Shown here piece by piece: positions 10,206 to 21,400 of a DNA stretch of 64,000 nt. Where the stretch lies: assembly GCF_028583425.1 (NCBI RefSeq), contig NC_072806.1, forward strand, positions 37,184,001-37,248,000. The letters run 5' to 3'. The translations under genes were made by a program, and so were the position numbers. This DNA comes from Eublepharis macularius (Eukaryota > Chordata > Lepidosauria > Squamata > Eublepharidae). How positions within the stretch are numbered: the stretch's first letter is position 1; each line of letters begins with the position of its first letter. Below the pieces are notes generated by a model, which saw nothing but the letters and a program-made list of their open reading frames with translations, was not told the origin of the DNA and searched no databases.

Positions 10206-11013
10206 ACGAAAAGGGTTAGAGGTATCTATGCACTCGGAGATCCAGGTATCTAAAATCTTAACCGAAAGGAACTCCCTCCTCTGCCTGATATAAAGGATGA
10301 AAATCCTCTTGAGGAGACAGGATGCTGGAGGCAGACAAGCATCAATGAAACGGGAGGTGAGGGGGAATCTGCCTACCAAAGCATATACAGTGTCGGAGGG
10401 GAGGAGGGGGGTCCAGGTGTTCTCCTTCCTGAGCCCTCGTGTTGTAGAGATCACACAAAACATTATTCAAATTAATGGAGGATAGGGCCTACTATTAAAG
10501 GCTATCAGCTACAACACTTAAACGATCTCCGTGTTCAGAGGCAGTATACCTTGTAAGTTCAGTTACTTGGACATAAATTGTTGGTCTGATCTTTGTGCTC
10601 TGCTGATAGATTTCCTGAAAACATCTGGCCGGTCACAGTTGGAACCATATAGATGGAAAAGGTGGCCCTTGATTTGACCCTGCAGGGCTTTTATATGACA
10701 TTAAGACGTATTTATACATAGTCTCTTTTGCTTGTCCTAAGGAAAGAAAAACATGTGCGGTGGAGGCTGCTCCACTGGACATTCGCCCCAATTCCTATTT
10801 CATTTCTGAGCCAAAGACATTAACATAACATTTCAGCATTAAGGTCTACAACTGCCTTTTAAAATAAAAGTGGTAGCTTTTCTGAAGAAAGTGAGTTCTG
10901 TACCCGAATGCCAACTTTTGATGTGAGGATCTAATTGTGACATGCATGTCCCCTAATGTGGCATCTCCCTAGACTCTGGTGGCTGAATTATTTTCACAGT
11001 CAATCAATTATTG
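10206..11013. other. Intergenic, mostly unassigned
   Basis: A short block near 10525-10555 (CCGTGTTCAGAGGCAGTATACC) matches part of a dispersed reptile repeat whose other parts are at 61690-62035. The rest shows no gene or named repeat. Confidence 0.35.
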
Positions 11014-11146
11014 AGATCCAGAGGAGTTAGCTGTGTTAGTCTGTATCTGCAAAATAGTAAAGAGTCCAGTAGCACCTTTAAGACTAACCAACTTTATTGA
11101 GGCATAAGCTTTCGAGAACCACAGCTCTCTTCGTCAAATGCATGAG
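11014..11146 (-). repeat. Penelope-like? repeat with hammerhead-like block
   Basis: On the minus strand it begins with TTGACGAAGAGAGC and its partner GTTCTCGAAAGCTTATGCC. It continues CAATAAAGTTGGTTAGTC, AAAGGTGCTACTGGACTC and ends CTAACTCCTCTGGATC. Stem II of the hammerhead-like block pairs fully here (GAGAGC with GTTCTC, one wobble). Nearly the same sequence is inserted at 14124-14229. Confidence 0.75.
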
Positions 11147-13544
11147 ATAAGTCAAATAGAAGTTGTCTATGCATCTCTTATGAGGGAGATTAACAGTACA
11201 ATTTGAAGAACACTTTCTTGTGAGTAAGCCTAATTGACTAAAATGGGACTGATTGCTGAGTAGCCCTGCTCAGTATTGTTCTCTAGGTGAATAATGATTG
11301 CTTGACCATGAAATGAAGTTTTGACAATTGGTGTTCTACAAATAACTAACACAGTATGTATGGGCTGGCTGGCTAATATCTTGTGGGCTAGTGACTTTAG
11401 ACTCTTGCAAGGCATGGCTCTTTGGTAACATTATATATGAACAGGGCTCTTTAAACACATAGCTAACAGGCACAGTCTTTGTGTATTATGTAATCATGAC
11501 AATTAGTTCTTTCTTCAGATTCAGGAATGTCCTGAAGGTGTTACTTTTCTTTGGCTCTTTCTAGTAATGCTTGTGCATGCTTGGTTGCCATTATAAGTTA
11601 TAGTCTAACAAGTGGAGAGAGGTCTGAGAGAAATAGGCGCAATATATAATGGAACGGTAATATTATCGGTTTTATCCTTGTTTTATTCTTGTTGTTTAAT
11701 TGCTTTATGTGTTTCTGTTGTTATCTGCTCTGAGCCTGCTTGTGGAGAGAGCAAATGATAAATTCAATAAATAAACTAACTCTTGAGCATTTCCTCCTCT
11801 CTCAGTTTTGTCTCTCAAGGATATCATAGGATGAGCAACCTAACCCTTTCTCTCCTTTGATGCTCAGTCTTATATTACATTGTTACTGGAGGGTGGGGCA
11901 GGGTCTTTCAAAGTAATCTTTTTCTTTATGTCTAAGAAGTGTGTAGGAAGACAAACTTGCGATCATTACAGACTGTCTTTGGTTGCCCTAATGATAGCAG
12001 TTTGTGATTGGAGGGAACAAACAGGAAGAGTGGATAAATGGTTTGGAAGCTCTGTCTCCACAGGAGTCTATAAATCCCTGCCTTCCCTTAACTAACTCAT
12101 TCACAGTATTTATTGCTTCCTGTAGCATGTTTCGTCCTCTCTCTTGTTTTTTATTGGTGGCTGCTTTTTGAAAATTAGCCAAAGTCCTATTTTCCCTGCA
12201 TTCCTGGGAGTCTCCCCTCACCTCCAAATACATAGAAACGTTGTTTGTGCATGATGTAATGTTGTCATTTTTATGATTTTTCCACTATATAAAATAATGG
12301 TTGCATTTAGAAATTTTCATGTTTTCTTGGCCTTTTGTTGTAGCTAGTAAGCCGTGCAGCAATGTGGCCTTAACAGCTTTTTCATTACAACATTCGGTTG
12401 ACTTGATGTGATAGGCTCACAGTTCTGTCCTAAATGGAATTACGCCCTTCTAAGTCCATAGACTTCAACGGCTTTGGAAGCTTTGGAGTACCCTGTTAAT
12501 TACTCCGTTCAACATCGGTCTCAAATGCAGGTGGATTTTTTAGTGTCACGAAAGACTGACTTTTGAGTGGATTCAGATGACACCATTTAAAGCTTACTGC
12601 ATGGTGCTTGTATTGACAGGAGGGAGAATCTGTAGCCAGCCGCTAACTAGGTACTTGAAACCCAGTGTTAATTCTCCCATTTCCTGGATTTCCAGTTGTC
12701 AAAGAGGTGGTAATGTTGTGCTTAATTGTGTGGTCAAAGACAACTTCCTTTCTGTGGAGGCTCCATGCTATAAGCTTTCAAGTGGGCTTTGATTGTTTGA
12801 ATCATCATTTTTGGTATTTAATAGCTGCTGAGCATTATTAGCACTGCTACATATTTCTTAGTTCAGAATACCATAGTTTAAGGCTATTGTGCTTTCGGAC
12901 TGTTGTAGGTAACAGCTTACTTTGCTATATATGTGAAGAGAAAAACAGGCATAAATACAAGCACAATAGGGAATGAATTAAATTTAAAGTGAGAAGTAAA
13001 AAAATGGGAATTCCATGCTTCAGTTAACCTGGAATCCAGGTACTGAATATCAGAGACCACATTTTTACCTCTAGCATGATCCTAAATCCGTTTATTCAGA
13101 AACAAGTCCTATTAGATTTATTTCCAAGCATTTGAGACCAAAAGCCGTAAGAGAGTGCCTTTTAATTAGATTCATTACAACCTCCCAAAATATTGAACAA
13201 GCTTCTGAGTTCCTAAGAACTCTTCACCAGTTTTGCTCACTCTGTGTTTCTAATACTTGGCTTGTCCCTAATTTTTTTTTTAAAATACCAGTTTTAGATT
13301 TTTTTTTTATTAAGCATGGCTGTATACAATTTTAGGACTGTAGACTTAACCCGTTATAGTCCTTTTATTGAATATTGGTAGAATGGGTGAAAATGAAATT
13401 GTGATTGCAAACTTGATCATCCTAGTTCCTTCACCACGACACACATGTATCACCTACAAGTATATTTATGTCAGTCTCTCTACATGATGAGGCATTTTGG
13501 AAAATCAGGGTTCCCAATTCAGTGCAGATCCCAAGGATCAGAGG
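11147..13544. other. Intergenic with one LINE tail at about 11640-11775
   Basis: The tail reads GTTATCTGCTCTGAGCCTGC, TTGTGGAGAGAGCAAATG, AATTCAATAAATAAA, the same 3' end as the LINE at 497-1066. The remaining sequence is AT-rich. I see neither genes nor clear repeats, and the short frames carry no recognisable domains. Confidence 0.4.
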
Positions 13545-13690
13545 TGAAGAGGAAATTAGCAAACCCTCTGAGGAGCAATCTTTGCCTGCTCTGTTTTTTA
13601 AAACTATGCTCCCCAGCTAACGTTGTGGCTCTCTACACTTGAGCATTCTTATGTAAGATGTTTTGTGTAGAAAGACTCCAAGACCCTGGA
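13545..13690. repeat. Fragment of the palindromic MITE family seen at 6685
   Basis: GAGGAAATTAGCAAACCCTCTGAGGAGC, then CTCCCCAGCTAACGTTG and CTCTACACTTGAGCATTC match the right half of the 6685-7160 element. Confidence 0.6.
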
Positions 13691-13919
13691 GAGCAGCTGC
13701 CAGTCAGAACAGACAAGACTGACCTTCCCAGGCCAGTGAGTATAAGGCAGTTTCACATGATCCATACACAAAGGCTCTCCAGTTAGTCCCAACGAACATC
13801 TAGAGAATTTACCACTAGGACACCACTCGTAAAAGCATATTTGCCTCATTCTTGTGCGATGTCTGAATAGGACTTACATTGCTTATCTGGGTCACTATGT
13901 TGCCTTACATACTATCTGT

Positions 13920-14275
13920 TGCTTTAAATATGTACCCCTATGTCAGCCCTAGAATTGCTTATGTTCTGTTTCAGCATTTCTTCAACGCTGTATTGGATTC
14001 TTGCAAATGTGATGTCTTTGTAAACTTTTGTTTATTTACCCTATGGCATTGTCTATGAAATTGTCCCGGACACTGACTGTACTACTCTTACTGTGTAATC
14101 TGCCTTGAGTCTCAGTGAGAAAGATCCAGAGGAGTTAGCTGTGTTAGTCTGCAGTTGCAAAACAGTAAAGAGTCCAGTAGCACCTTTAAGACTAACCAAC
14201 TTTATTGTAGCATAAGCTTTCGAGAACCACAGTGAGAAAGGCAGACCATAAATGACATAAACAAACGGTTTTATA
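13920..14275 (+). repeat. LINE-type 3' region, interrupted by an insertion
   Basis: Ends GTAATCTGCCTTGAGTCTCAGTGAGAAAGGCAGACC-like once the inserted element (14124-14229) is removed, followed by AAATGACATAAACAAA. The same ending occurs reversed at 63005-63250. The host repeat is therefore older than the insertion. Confidence 0.65.
14124..14229 (-). mobile_element. Short Penelope-like? insert with 11-bp target duplication
   Basis: Flanked by CAGTGAGAAAG at 14113-14123 and 14230-14240. On the minus strand it runs from TGGTTCTCGAAAGCTTATGC through AAAGGTGCTACTGGACTC to CTCCTCTGGAT. It is truncated inside the hammerhead-like hairpin. It sits inside another repeat whose uninterrupted sequence is visible at 63040-63070 (reverse). 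Confidence 0.85.
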
Positions 14276-15006
14276 CCCTCCTAAACTCATTGAAGCCTTA
14301 GCTGAGCGCACCTCGGCTCAAGTGCAAAAAATAATCTATTGTCCAGCGGATCAGTCAGAGAGAACCCTCCGTGTTCCTGAAAAGTAACTTTTAAAGCGCG
14401 TTTCCTCCTCTGTGTCTGCTGCACAGCTAGAAATGTGAACGGGGAGGGAGGGAGGCACTGACTGGAATGTTCCAATTGTTTTTAATACTGGAGTTGCTTC
14501 TATGTCAGGGAAGTCCTCGCTCTCCTTCGCTGAAAAGAAATGAATGTGTAATGCCGGATTTTGTTTCGGCCTCGCTCGGGGATCCCTTCTGGAGAGGAGC
14601 GCGGGAGGAGATTTCTCTCCCCCCCCCCCGGGTTCCCGGGAAGGAAGGGGGGCGCGCGAGCGGAGAGAGCCGCCTGGCCGCCGACCAGCCCGGGCCCTCC
14701 ATCTCCCTCTCGCCTCCATCTTCCCTCCGCGCTCGCTTTCCCCCCTCAGCTCGCGCAGGGGACCGTCCCATTCCGCGCGGCCGCGGGGGTGTCTCGCCTG
14801 GCAGCCCCCCCGCCCCCGCCCGAGGCGCGCCCCCTCCGCCCGCCCCTCCCCGCTCCCCACCCCCGGCCCCCTCCCAGCGAGGCGGCCCGCGCGCTCCTCC
14901 CCCCCGCCCGCCGCCGCCTCTTCGCTCGGCCCACCCCCCGCCTTTTTCCGCCCTGGCGATGGTACGGCCCGGGGGTTAGCGGAAGCGCGGCCGCTGTGGC
15001 GCTGCC

Positions 15007-15108
15007 ATGTTGAGCCGCCTCCGCCTCCTCCTCCTCCTCCGCCGCCGCCGCCGCCGCAGCACCACCATCCGCCGCCGCCGCTTGTGCTTTGTTGTCGGCT
15101 CCATGTAG
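15007..15108 (+). CDS. Arginine-rich upstream ORF in the VEZF1 leader (putative)
   Basis: ATG at 15007 opens a 33-codon frame that starts MLSRLRLLLLLRRRRRRS, with a second Arg run (RRRR) further on. It ends with Met directly before TAG (ATGTAG at 15103-15108). It lies 293 bases upstream of the VEZF1 ATG, in a different frame context, and does not overlap it. If the mRNA starts upstream of 15007 it would be a translated leader peptide able to reduce downstream initiation. Its Kozak context is weak (TGCCATGT: -3 is G, +4 is T). Coding status is inference; the Arg/Leu content follows from the CCG/CCT repeat. Confidence 0.35.
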   Translation: MLSRLRLLLLLRRRRRRSTTIRRRRLCFVVGSM

Positions 15109-15400
15109 CTGGGGGCCCGGGGGAGGGAGGAGGGGAGGGGGGCGGGCGGGGAAGGCAGGCAGGCAAAAAAAAACCCGCAGCCGAAGGAGGGGAAGGCAGG
15201 CAGGCGGGCGCGGAGGAGGAGCCGCCGGAGCAGGCCAGGCCGCTGGGCCTGCGGAGAGGGGAGGGGGAGCCCGGCGCCTGGAGCGGAATAAAAATTTAGG
15301 CGTCTTTTTCCTGAGGGGGGAGGAAAAAAAAACCGGAGCGGCGCCTGGGATCTCCCCCCCCCTTCCCCCCCTGCAGCGCCAACGCCGCCATCTCCCAGCC

Positions 15401-15433
15401 ATGGAGGCCAATTGGACCGCGTTCCTCTTTCAG
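15401..15433 (+). CDS. VEZF1: VEZF1 coding exon 1
   Basis: Encodes MEANWTAFLFQ, identical to the human start. It ends on a codon boundary (CAG) followed by the donor GTGAGG. Strong Kozak context (AGCCATGG). Confidence 0.97.
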
Positions 15434-18400
15434 GTGAGGAGAACCAACCAACGGCCCGCGACTGACCCCCCCCCCTCAAAAATACCCCGAGGTCGTCCCC
15501 GCCCCACGGGCGCGCCCGCGCCGAGTCTCCCCCCCTTCTTTTTCTCGGCCCCCCCTCCCCGCCCGCCTTCACTAACCCAAATCGCCTCAGCCGGGCTAGG
15601 CCGCGCAGCAGGAGGGAGAGCGGGCCGGAGGGAGGCCGGCCGGGTCTCTGTCAGGCGGCGGCGGCGCGCGCGCTTCTCGCCCCCCCCCCCCGTTCGAGGT
15701 CGCGGATTATTCGGAGTTCTTGCGGGGGGGGGGACGGGGGGGCGGCGGCGAAGGGAAGGCGGCGGGCCGAGGCGCGGGGGGGGGGGAGGCCGGCGGTGCC
15801 GCCCGCTCTGCCCCCCCCCCACCTCAGCCTCTTTTACCGGCAGCGAGGATGGAGCTCCTTTGCCCCGCAGTTTTTTCCCTCTTTAATTGAGATTCTTTTT
15901 TAAAGATTTGGGGGAAAGGGGGGGGTCGCATCTTACGTTTTTTAAGCAGGCGGACACTTTCTGCTGCTTGCCGCGGTGGGGGAGGCATCTTCTACTTCTT
16001 CGCTTTACTTCTTTCTTCCCTCGCACAAACCGCGTAGGAGATTTCTTTCTTTCTTTCTTTCTTTCTCTCTTGTGGTTTTTGGGGGTGGGGGTGGAGGAGG
16101 AGGGGGAGATATCCTGCAGTGCGATCCTAGGCCTGTTGACTCAGTAGTCAGTCCCGTTAAGTTGAGCGGGACTTGGTCGCTAGTCTCAGCGGGTTTGGGA
16201 TTTTTAACTACCCCCCCCCCCCCCGATTTATATGCAGTCTCCATAAAGTTAATTCACTCCCTCTTGTTTTTTTTTTCTTTTTCTGATGCTGCTTTTCTCC
16301 TCCACGTTCTTAGGAATTTTACATTCGTTCTCCATGACCCCAGAATGGGATTTATGCTCGCTCCATTCCAGTGTTGGCTCCATCTTTATTCTCCTCTGCC
16401 TCCATCCCCCCAAAAGCCCTTCTCGACCATGTTTTTTTGTCTGTTAATCCCTTGCTTTATTTTTCCTTGGCGTTCTTTAGTTTTTAAGAGCAGATTTTCC
16501 GCTGATTGTCTCATCTGTGGCTTTCCAGTAGTCCCTGCTTACTGAGTTTGCTGCTTTTTTTGTCCCCCCCCCCCCACTGTGTTAGCTCAACTCGCTTTCT
16601 CTTAGCATGTTTTTGGCCCACTCAGTGGTGCCGATTCATTTTTATGGGCATCTTCTTCCTTGAAAATGATTGACCTTTCAGTTTTTTGCCTGTGTGATTC
16701 TGCCTCCCCCCCACCCGCCCCTGTTCTGTTTTCGACACTGATATTTTCTGCTGTTCTCCAATTCTCTGCTATCTCATTCTTACTCTGTTTTGATTTCTCC
16801 CATACTAATATTTTTCTTCCTCTGCTATTTTTGTCACTGTTTTCTCATTGGTTTTCCAATATTTCTCTGCTGCCTCCATTTTAATTTAATTTTGTGTTTT
16901 GTTCCCCAGTTTTATTTCTTCGTGTGCCTTTATTGCTCTATATAATCTTCCTATATCATTTTGATTAGTTTATTTTTGTTACTTTCCCCCTTTCCAAAAG
17001 GTGCAAGTTTTGCTGTTTGTTTTTCTCTTGTATCACCTCCCTTGCAGAAATTTGTCCACTTAAGTCTTTTTCCTTTGCTCTGCTTCTTCTTTAAAAAGTT
17101 CTTTGCTCCCTTTTACCTGTTTGCTGTTGTCACATAAATACATTCTGCTTGTATGTGTGTTTGCCAGCCTGCGGTGGGTGGTTAGAAAAACTACATCACT
17201 GCTTTCATAATTTTTAGTTGAATTTCTTCATGGGGAATCTAAATCAGATTGAAAAACATTAGAGGGTAGATATTTTTATTCATGCCCAACTTTGTTGTTG
17301 GAATAGGGGTTACAAATCCCCTTAGTTCAGTTTCCATATACAAGTAACTGCTTTGAGAAGAGAACATGTTAATTGAGTTATTAGCTGGAATTGGTGGGCT
17401 TAACAAGAAAATGTTGGGACTGACCATCTGTGAGGATGGTGGTGGAGAACATATTCAGCCTTCTAACTAATTTACTGCCCCGCAGTCAGACTTCAAAGAA
17501 TACTTGCCTAAGAGACATTTCCAAGATTTGTTAGGTTGTTCCTTCAAATCTGAATGAAAATAAATGTTTGCTATTCAGCTGCGCTCTGTTTGCTTAAAAA
17601 AACAGTTGGAGAACTGTTTCTTTAAAAGAATGCCTGAATATAATTTAAAATGTAGTAAAAATGATGCCACATATACTGTGACTTGAGTCACTCAGGTTGT
17701 TGTCTCATTCACTGGAAGTATTAATCTACTGTAAGGAATGCAGTATGCCAAACTACTTCCTTCTCAAATCTACAAGCCAAGTGAGATCATAGATTATAAA
17801 CCATTCTTCTTTTAGCGTGAAAAAAATACATGCATCTCTTGCTTTCTTTCTTTCCCTCCCCTTTCTGAAGGTAAAATAATCCTCTTTGCAAATTTCAGGC
17901 CTACGTTACTTGCCCGTTGAGCCCTCTGTTCTTTTTAAAATACAAAGCATGACTCTAGTTTGAAAACATGAAACGAAAGAATAAATCTTAGGCAAATGCA
18001 CTGCAGTCTTTCACTTCTAAAGGAAAATAGTCTCCCAAGTACAAAGATGAGTCACATGCTTAGGTCTCAATCTGTGGAAGAAAGGCTTAGAATATGCTCT
18101 TGAAAACAAATCTGCTTGATACTGTGGCAACAATAGATATTGTGCACTTCTTACTTTTTGTGTGCTAGGCATGAAATATTTTGCCATTTTCAGTCCAGTC
18201 AGGTGTTTAATTATTTCCTCTTTTTGAAGTGTAAGCAATGTTAATCTCCATTTTCAAGTGCCATCTTTGTTGCATACGGCATTTTCTTCTTTCACTGATG
18301 TATCTTTACTTGAAACCACTTGTAAGAAAGATGATTCTGAAAATAAACTTCAGAACTCATCATGGACATCTCTGCATCAGAGTACAGTCTATGTTATTCT

Positions 18401-21400
18401 CACTTAGTGCACCTTGGTCCCCTAAGGGATCAACAGTTTCCCTTGTTAAATACCAGTGATTGGCCTGTAAGCATGTGGAATGAAGGCTTTCTGTTAACCA
18501 TTGACAGCTTACAGACCCATCACGAAACTAGTAGAGTCTGTAGAGCTTTTGAGTACGGTAATACTATTAATCCTGTTTTTGATAGGAAAGCAAGAATTAC
18601 TAATGACAAACTCTTTTAAATATGCTTTTACTTCCATTTCTCTTCCCACACCCTCCCAATCAATGTGATGATTTTAGAACCCTTCTCACAAGACATTTCC
18701 CAATCTTCAGCTGTCTTTAAAACCACAACAGATAGTGAACTTTATATTGCACTTTATATTGTTCTAGACACCTTAAAAAATCTTGTACAGTATTTAAAGC
18801 TGTGAAATGAAACTCTTTTTAAGAGCCAGTGCAGTATAAAAGTTAGTGTTGGGTTAGGACTGGTGAGATCACAGGTTCAGATTCTCTCACAGCCATGGGC
18901 CAAGCTGTCTTTCTCAACCTAACATCTTTTACATGAGGATAAAATACAGGAGGGAAGAACCTCATATGCCACACTGAGCTGCTTTGAGGAGAAGCTGGGG
19001 AAAATGGTGATAAGTTTGGCAGATAAGTATGGTAATTTAAATATATAAAGGATTTTGTCACCTTTTAAAGGAAAGATACCTTGCTGATGAAAAGCATTTT
19101 ACACTGCAATGAGATACAGGTTTTAAATCTAAATAAGCAGAGTAGCATGACTGATGCATATCTTAAAACAATGTTTATGCTTGCTTAGAAAAAAACCTTG
19201 TATATTAATATTAGGAGACAGCTATCTAATAGTATAACCAAGGTATGACTCAGTGCTAATTGGTTGCTCTGACATCAAGGCTTCAATGCAAAAAAATTCT
19301 TTGCTTCTGGCGATGTAAGTTCATAATGCCAAGTCCTCCCACTCTGGATGACGAAACAGTGTATTTCTACCATGGAAATCACAGTGACAGTAAGCAACGC
19401 CAGATAAAACTGTATTCTGCAAGTGAATAAAATGGTTTATAAAAGTTACAAAAAAATGAGAATGTAATGCATATAATTTTTATTAGGTATAAAGAGTTCT
19501 GGGAAACTTGAACGCTTGCATACTGTTGTGTGTCGTTAGGTTTGTCTTAATAAAATGTATTACATAGATTATGTTCTTGGCTTTTTGAGTCTTACTCCTG
19601 GACCATCACAACTGTAAACAGCTTGTGTACAAAAGATAGTCAGCTGTTTCATTCTGCACTTTTTTGTTTCTCTTGTTCCTTCTTTAAAGGATCGTTAGAA
19701 TTCATTGAACACTATTATGGTAGAAATAACATTTACTTAGCAATTTTGGCAAACCCTACTAAGCTGAGCTATTTGAATCTCTAGATATAGATTCTTGTAC
19801 AGATGACTTTTACAGTTCAAAGTCTCACTTAGATGGGTTTCACAGTCTGTTGCCCCATTAAAGGGTGTATGGATAACCTTGTAATACTTAATGGCCCTGT
19901 AAGGCTTAATAAAGCCTAAGCAGGGGTGATACTTGAAATGTTTTCAAAAAACTTGGGCCCCCTATTTGTTGATTTTAAAATTGTTTGTCTGATATCAGGC
20001 GAAGCGCTGGCAATTGGAGCCGTGGATCAGATCTGAATTATTTCACATGATCTGTGTTAACCAACACAAGTGAAAGAATGGTGCTAATAACAAACAGCCA
20101 TCTTTTGAGGATTGAGCCCTTGGCTTGCTATTTCATATCTTTTTAATGACCCTATAGAAAAACTAATTACTTACCAGAGTTTGATGTGGGTAAATCATAG
20201 GTGCAGTTGCATGAGGTTTACATGAAAATACTGGAGTTATGACCACATAGCTCTCGTTCATTGCAGTGTTACCTAAAATGTATGTTTCCCATTGTACAGT
20301 GAATAGAAAAATAAACTCAGTAAATGAGTTGAAACCTGCCTGAATTGGCTTTCCAGTATTGCTTCCTTGGTTGTATTAGTTTACTGCCAAGAAAGTGGTG
20401 TCTACATTATAAAAGGTACATGGTGATTGTACAGAGGACTGAATGTTATAGGTTGGGGGCGGAATCCAAAGAACTGTTCTGAGTCGAAGGGGTGAGTGTT
20501 TAGTTTTCTTCAATGGAAGCCCTCCATTTTGTGTGGCAAGTTTCTTTTTGAACCTGTGGAAAGTTTGTTGTTCAAAGAGGATTTAATTCTATAATACTTC
20601 AGCAAGCCTCTTCCATGAACCTGTGTAGCTCGTCCTTTGTTGTGTTTGCTCATCTAGCCCAGTTTGAGGTTTCCTGAAGTATTTCCAGCAGTAAGCACAC
20701 TTGTGAAAACCTTTGTTTACATCTGCATACATTAGGTTGTGGATACTGTTCCTCAAGGTGAATTGCAGAGATGAGAAGGCTTGTTACCTGTGGCAACTTT
20801 CAAAGAGAGTTTTACCTGTTAAAAGTTTGTTGTGATGGAAAGTCAAGTTGCAGCCAACTTACACCAACCCCTGCTGCAGTTTTTAAGGCAAGAGACCAAC
20901 AGAGATGGTTTTCCATTGCCTGCTTTAGCATAGTGACTCTGATCTTTAGAGGTCTCCCATCCAATTACTAACCAAGACTGGCCATGTTAAGCTTCCAAGA
21001 TCTAATGAGATTTGGCTTGAAAGTTCGTTAGATGCTTTCAAATTAAGAACAGTTTCTCTCAGTAATGCTTTAGATCATGATTGAGAATAAAACAACTCTC
21101 CTTGTGACTAGCGAATAAAATTAAGTGTGTATAACACAAAAGGAAACTAGATGAAAGAAACACTGTTGTTGACACCAGCCCCTCTACAGGTGGTACTTAA
21201 TGTAGAGGTTCCAAAATGTTTAGACTGTATGCAAAGTTAGAATGTAATTCACTTGGTTCTAGTAACAATTGGATTGGTAAGTTTAAAGTGAAGTATATAT
21301 TTTTTTAAAAGATGGGCCAAGCTGTAGGATTTGCTGTCAATAGGCAACAGTACAAACTCAGATAATGAGAGATGCTGGCAAACTGGCCACTGCCAAATGA

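Larger units (their letters stand above)
14540..15850 (+). promoter_or_regulatory. VEZF1: CpG island: VEZF1 promoter and 5' leader
   Basis: A GC-rich block dense in CG dinucleotides spans the first coding exon and stands out sharply from AT-rich flanks. It holds GCGGAAGCG (ETS-like) near 14981, and CCATGTTG near 15006 and GCCGCCATCTCCC near 15385, both YY1-like. There is no TATA box. The transcription start cannot be fixed from sequence; dispersed initiation between about 14900 and 15200 would be usual. Simple repeats include a CCT/CCG run at 15018-15056. Long frames on both strands here are products of GC bias. Confidence 0.85.

Noticed and set aside
14351-15572. Long open frames on both strands of the first CpG island (up to 271 aa)
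   Set aside because: Composition is almost only Gly, Arg, Pro, Ala and Ser in all frames; this follows from GC bias, which removes stops. No domain and no conserved start.
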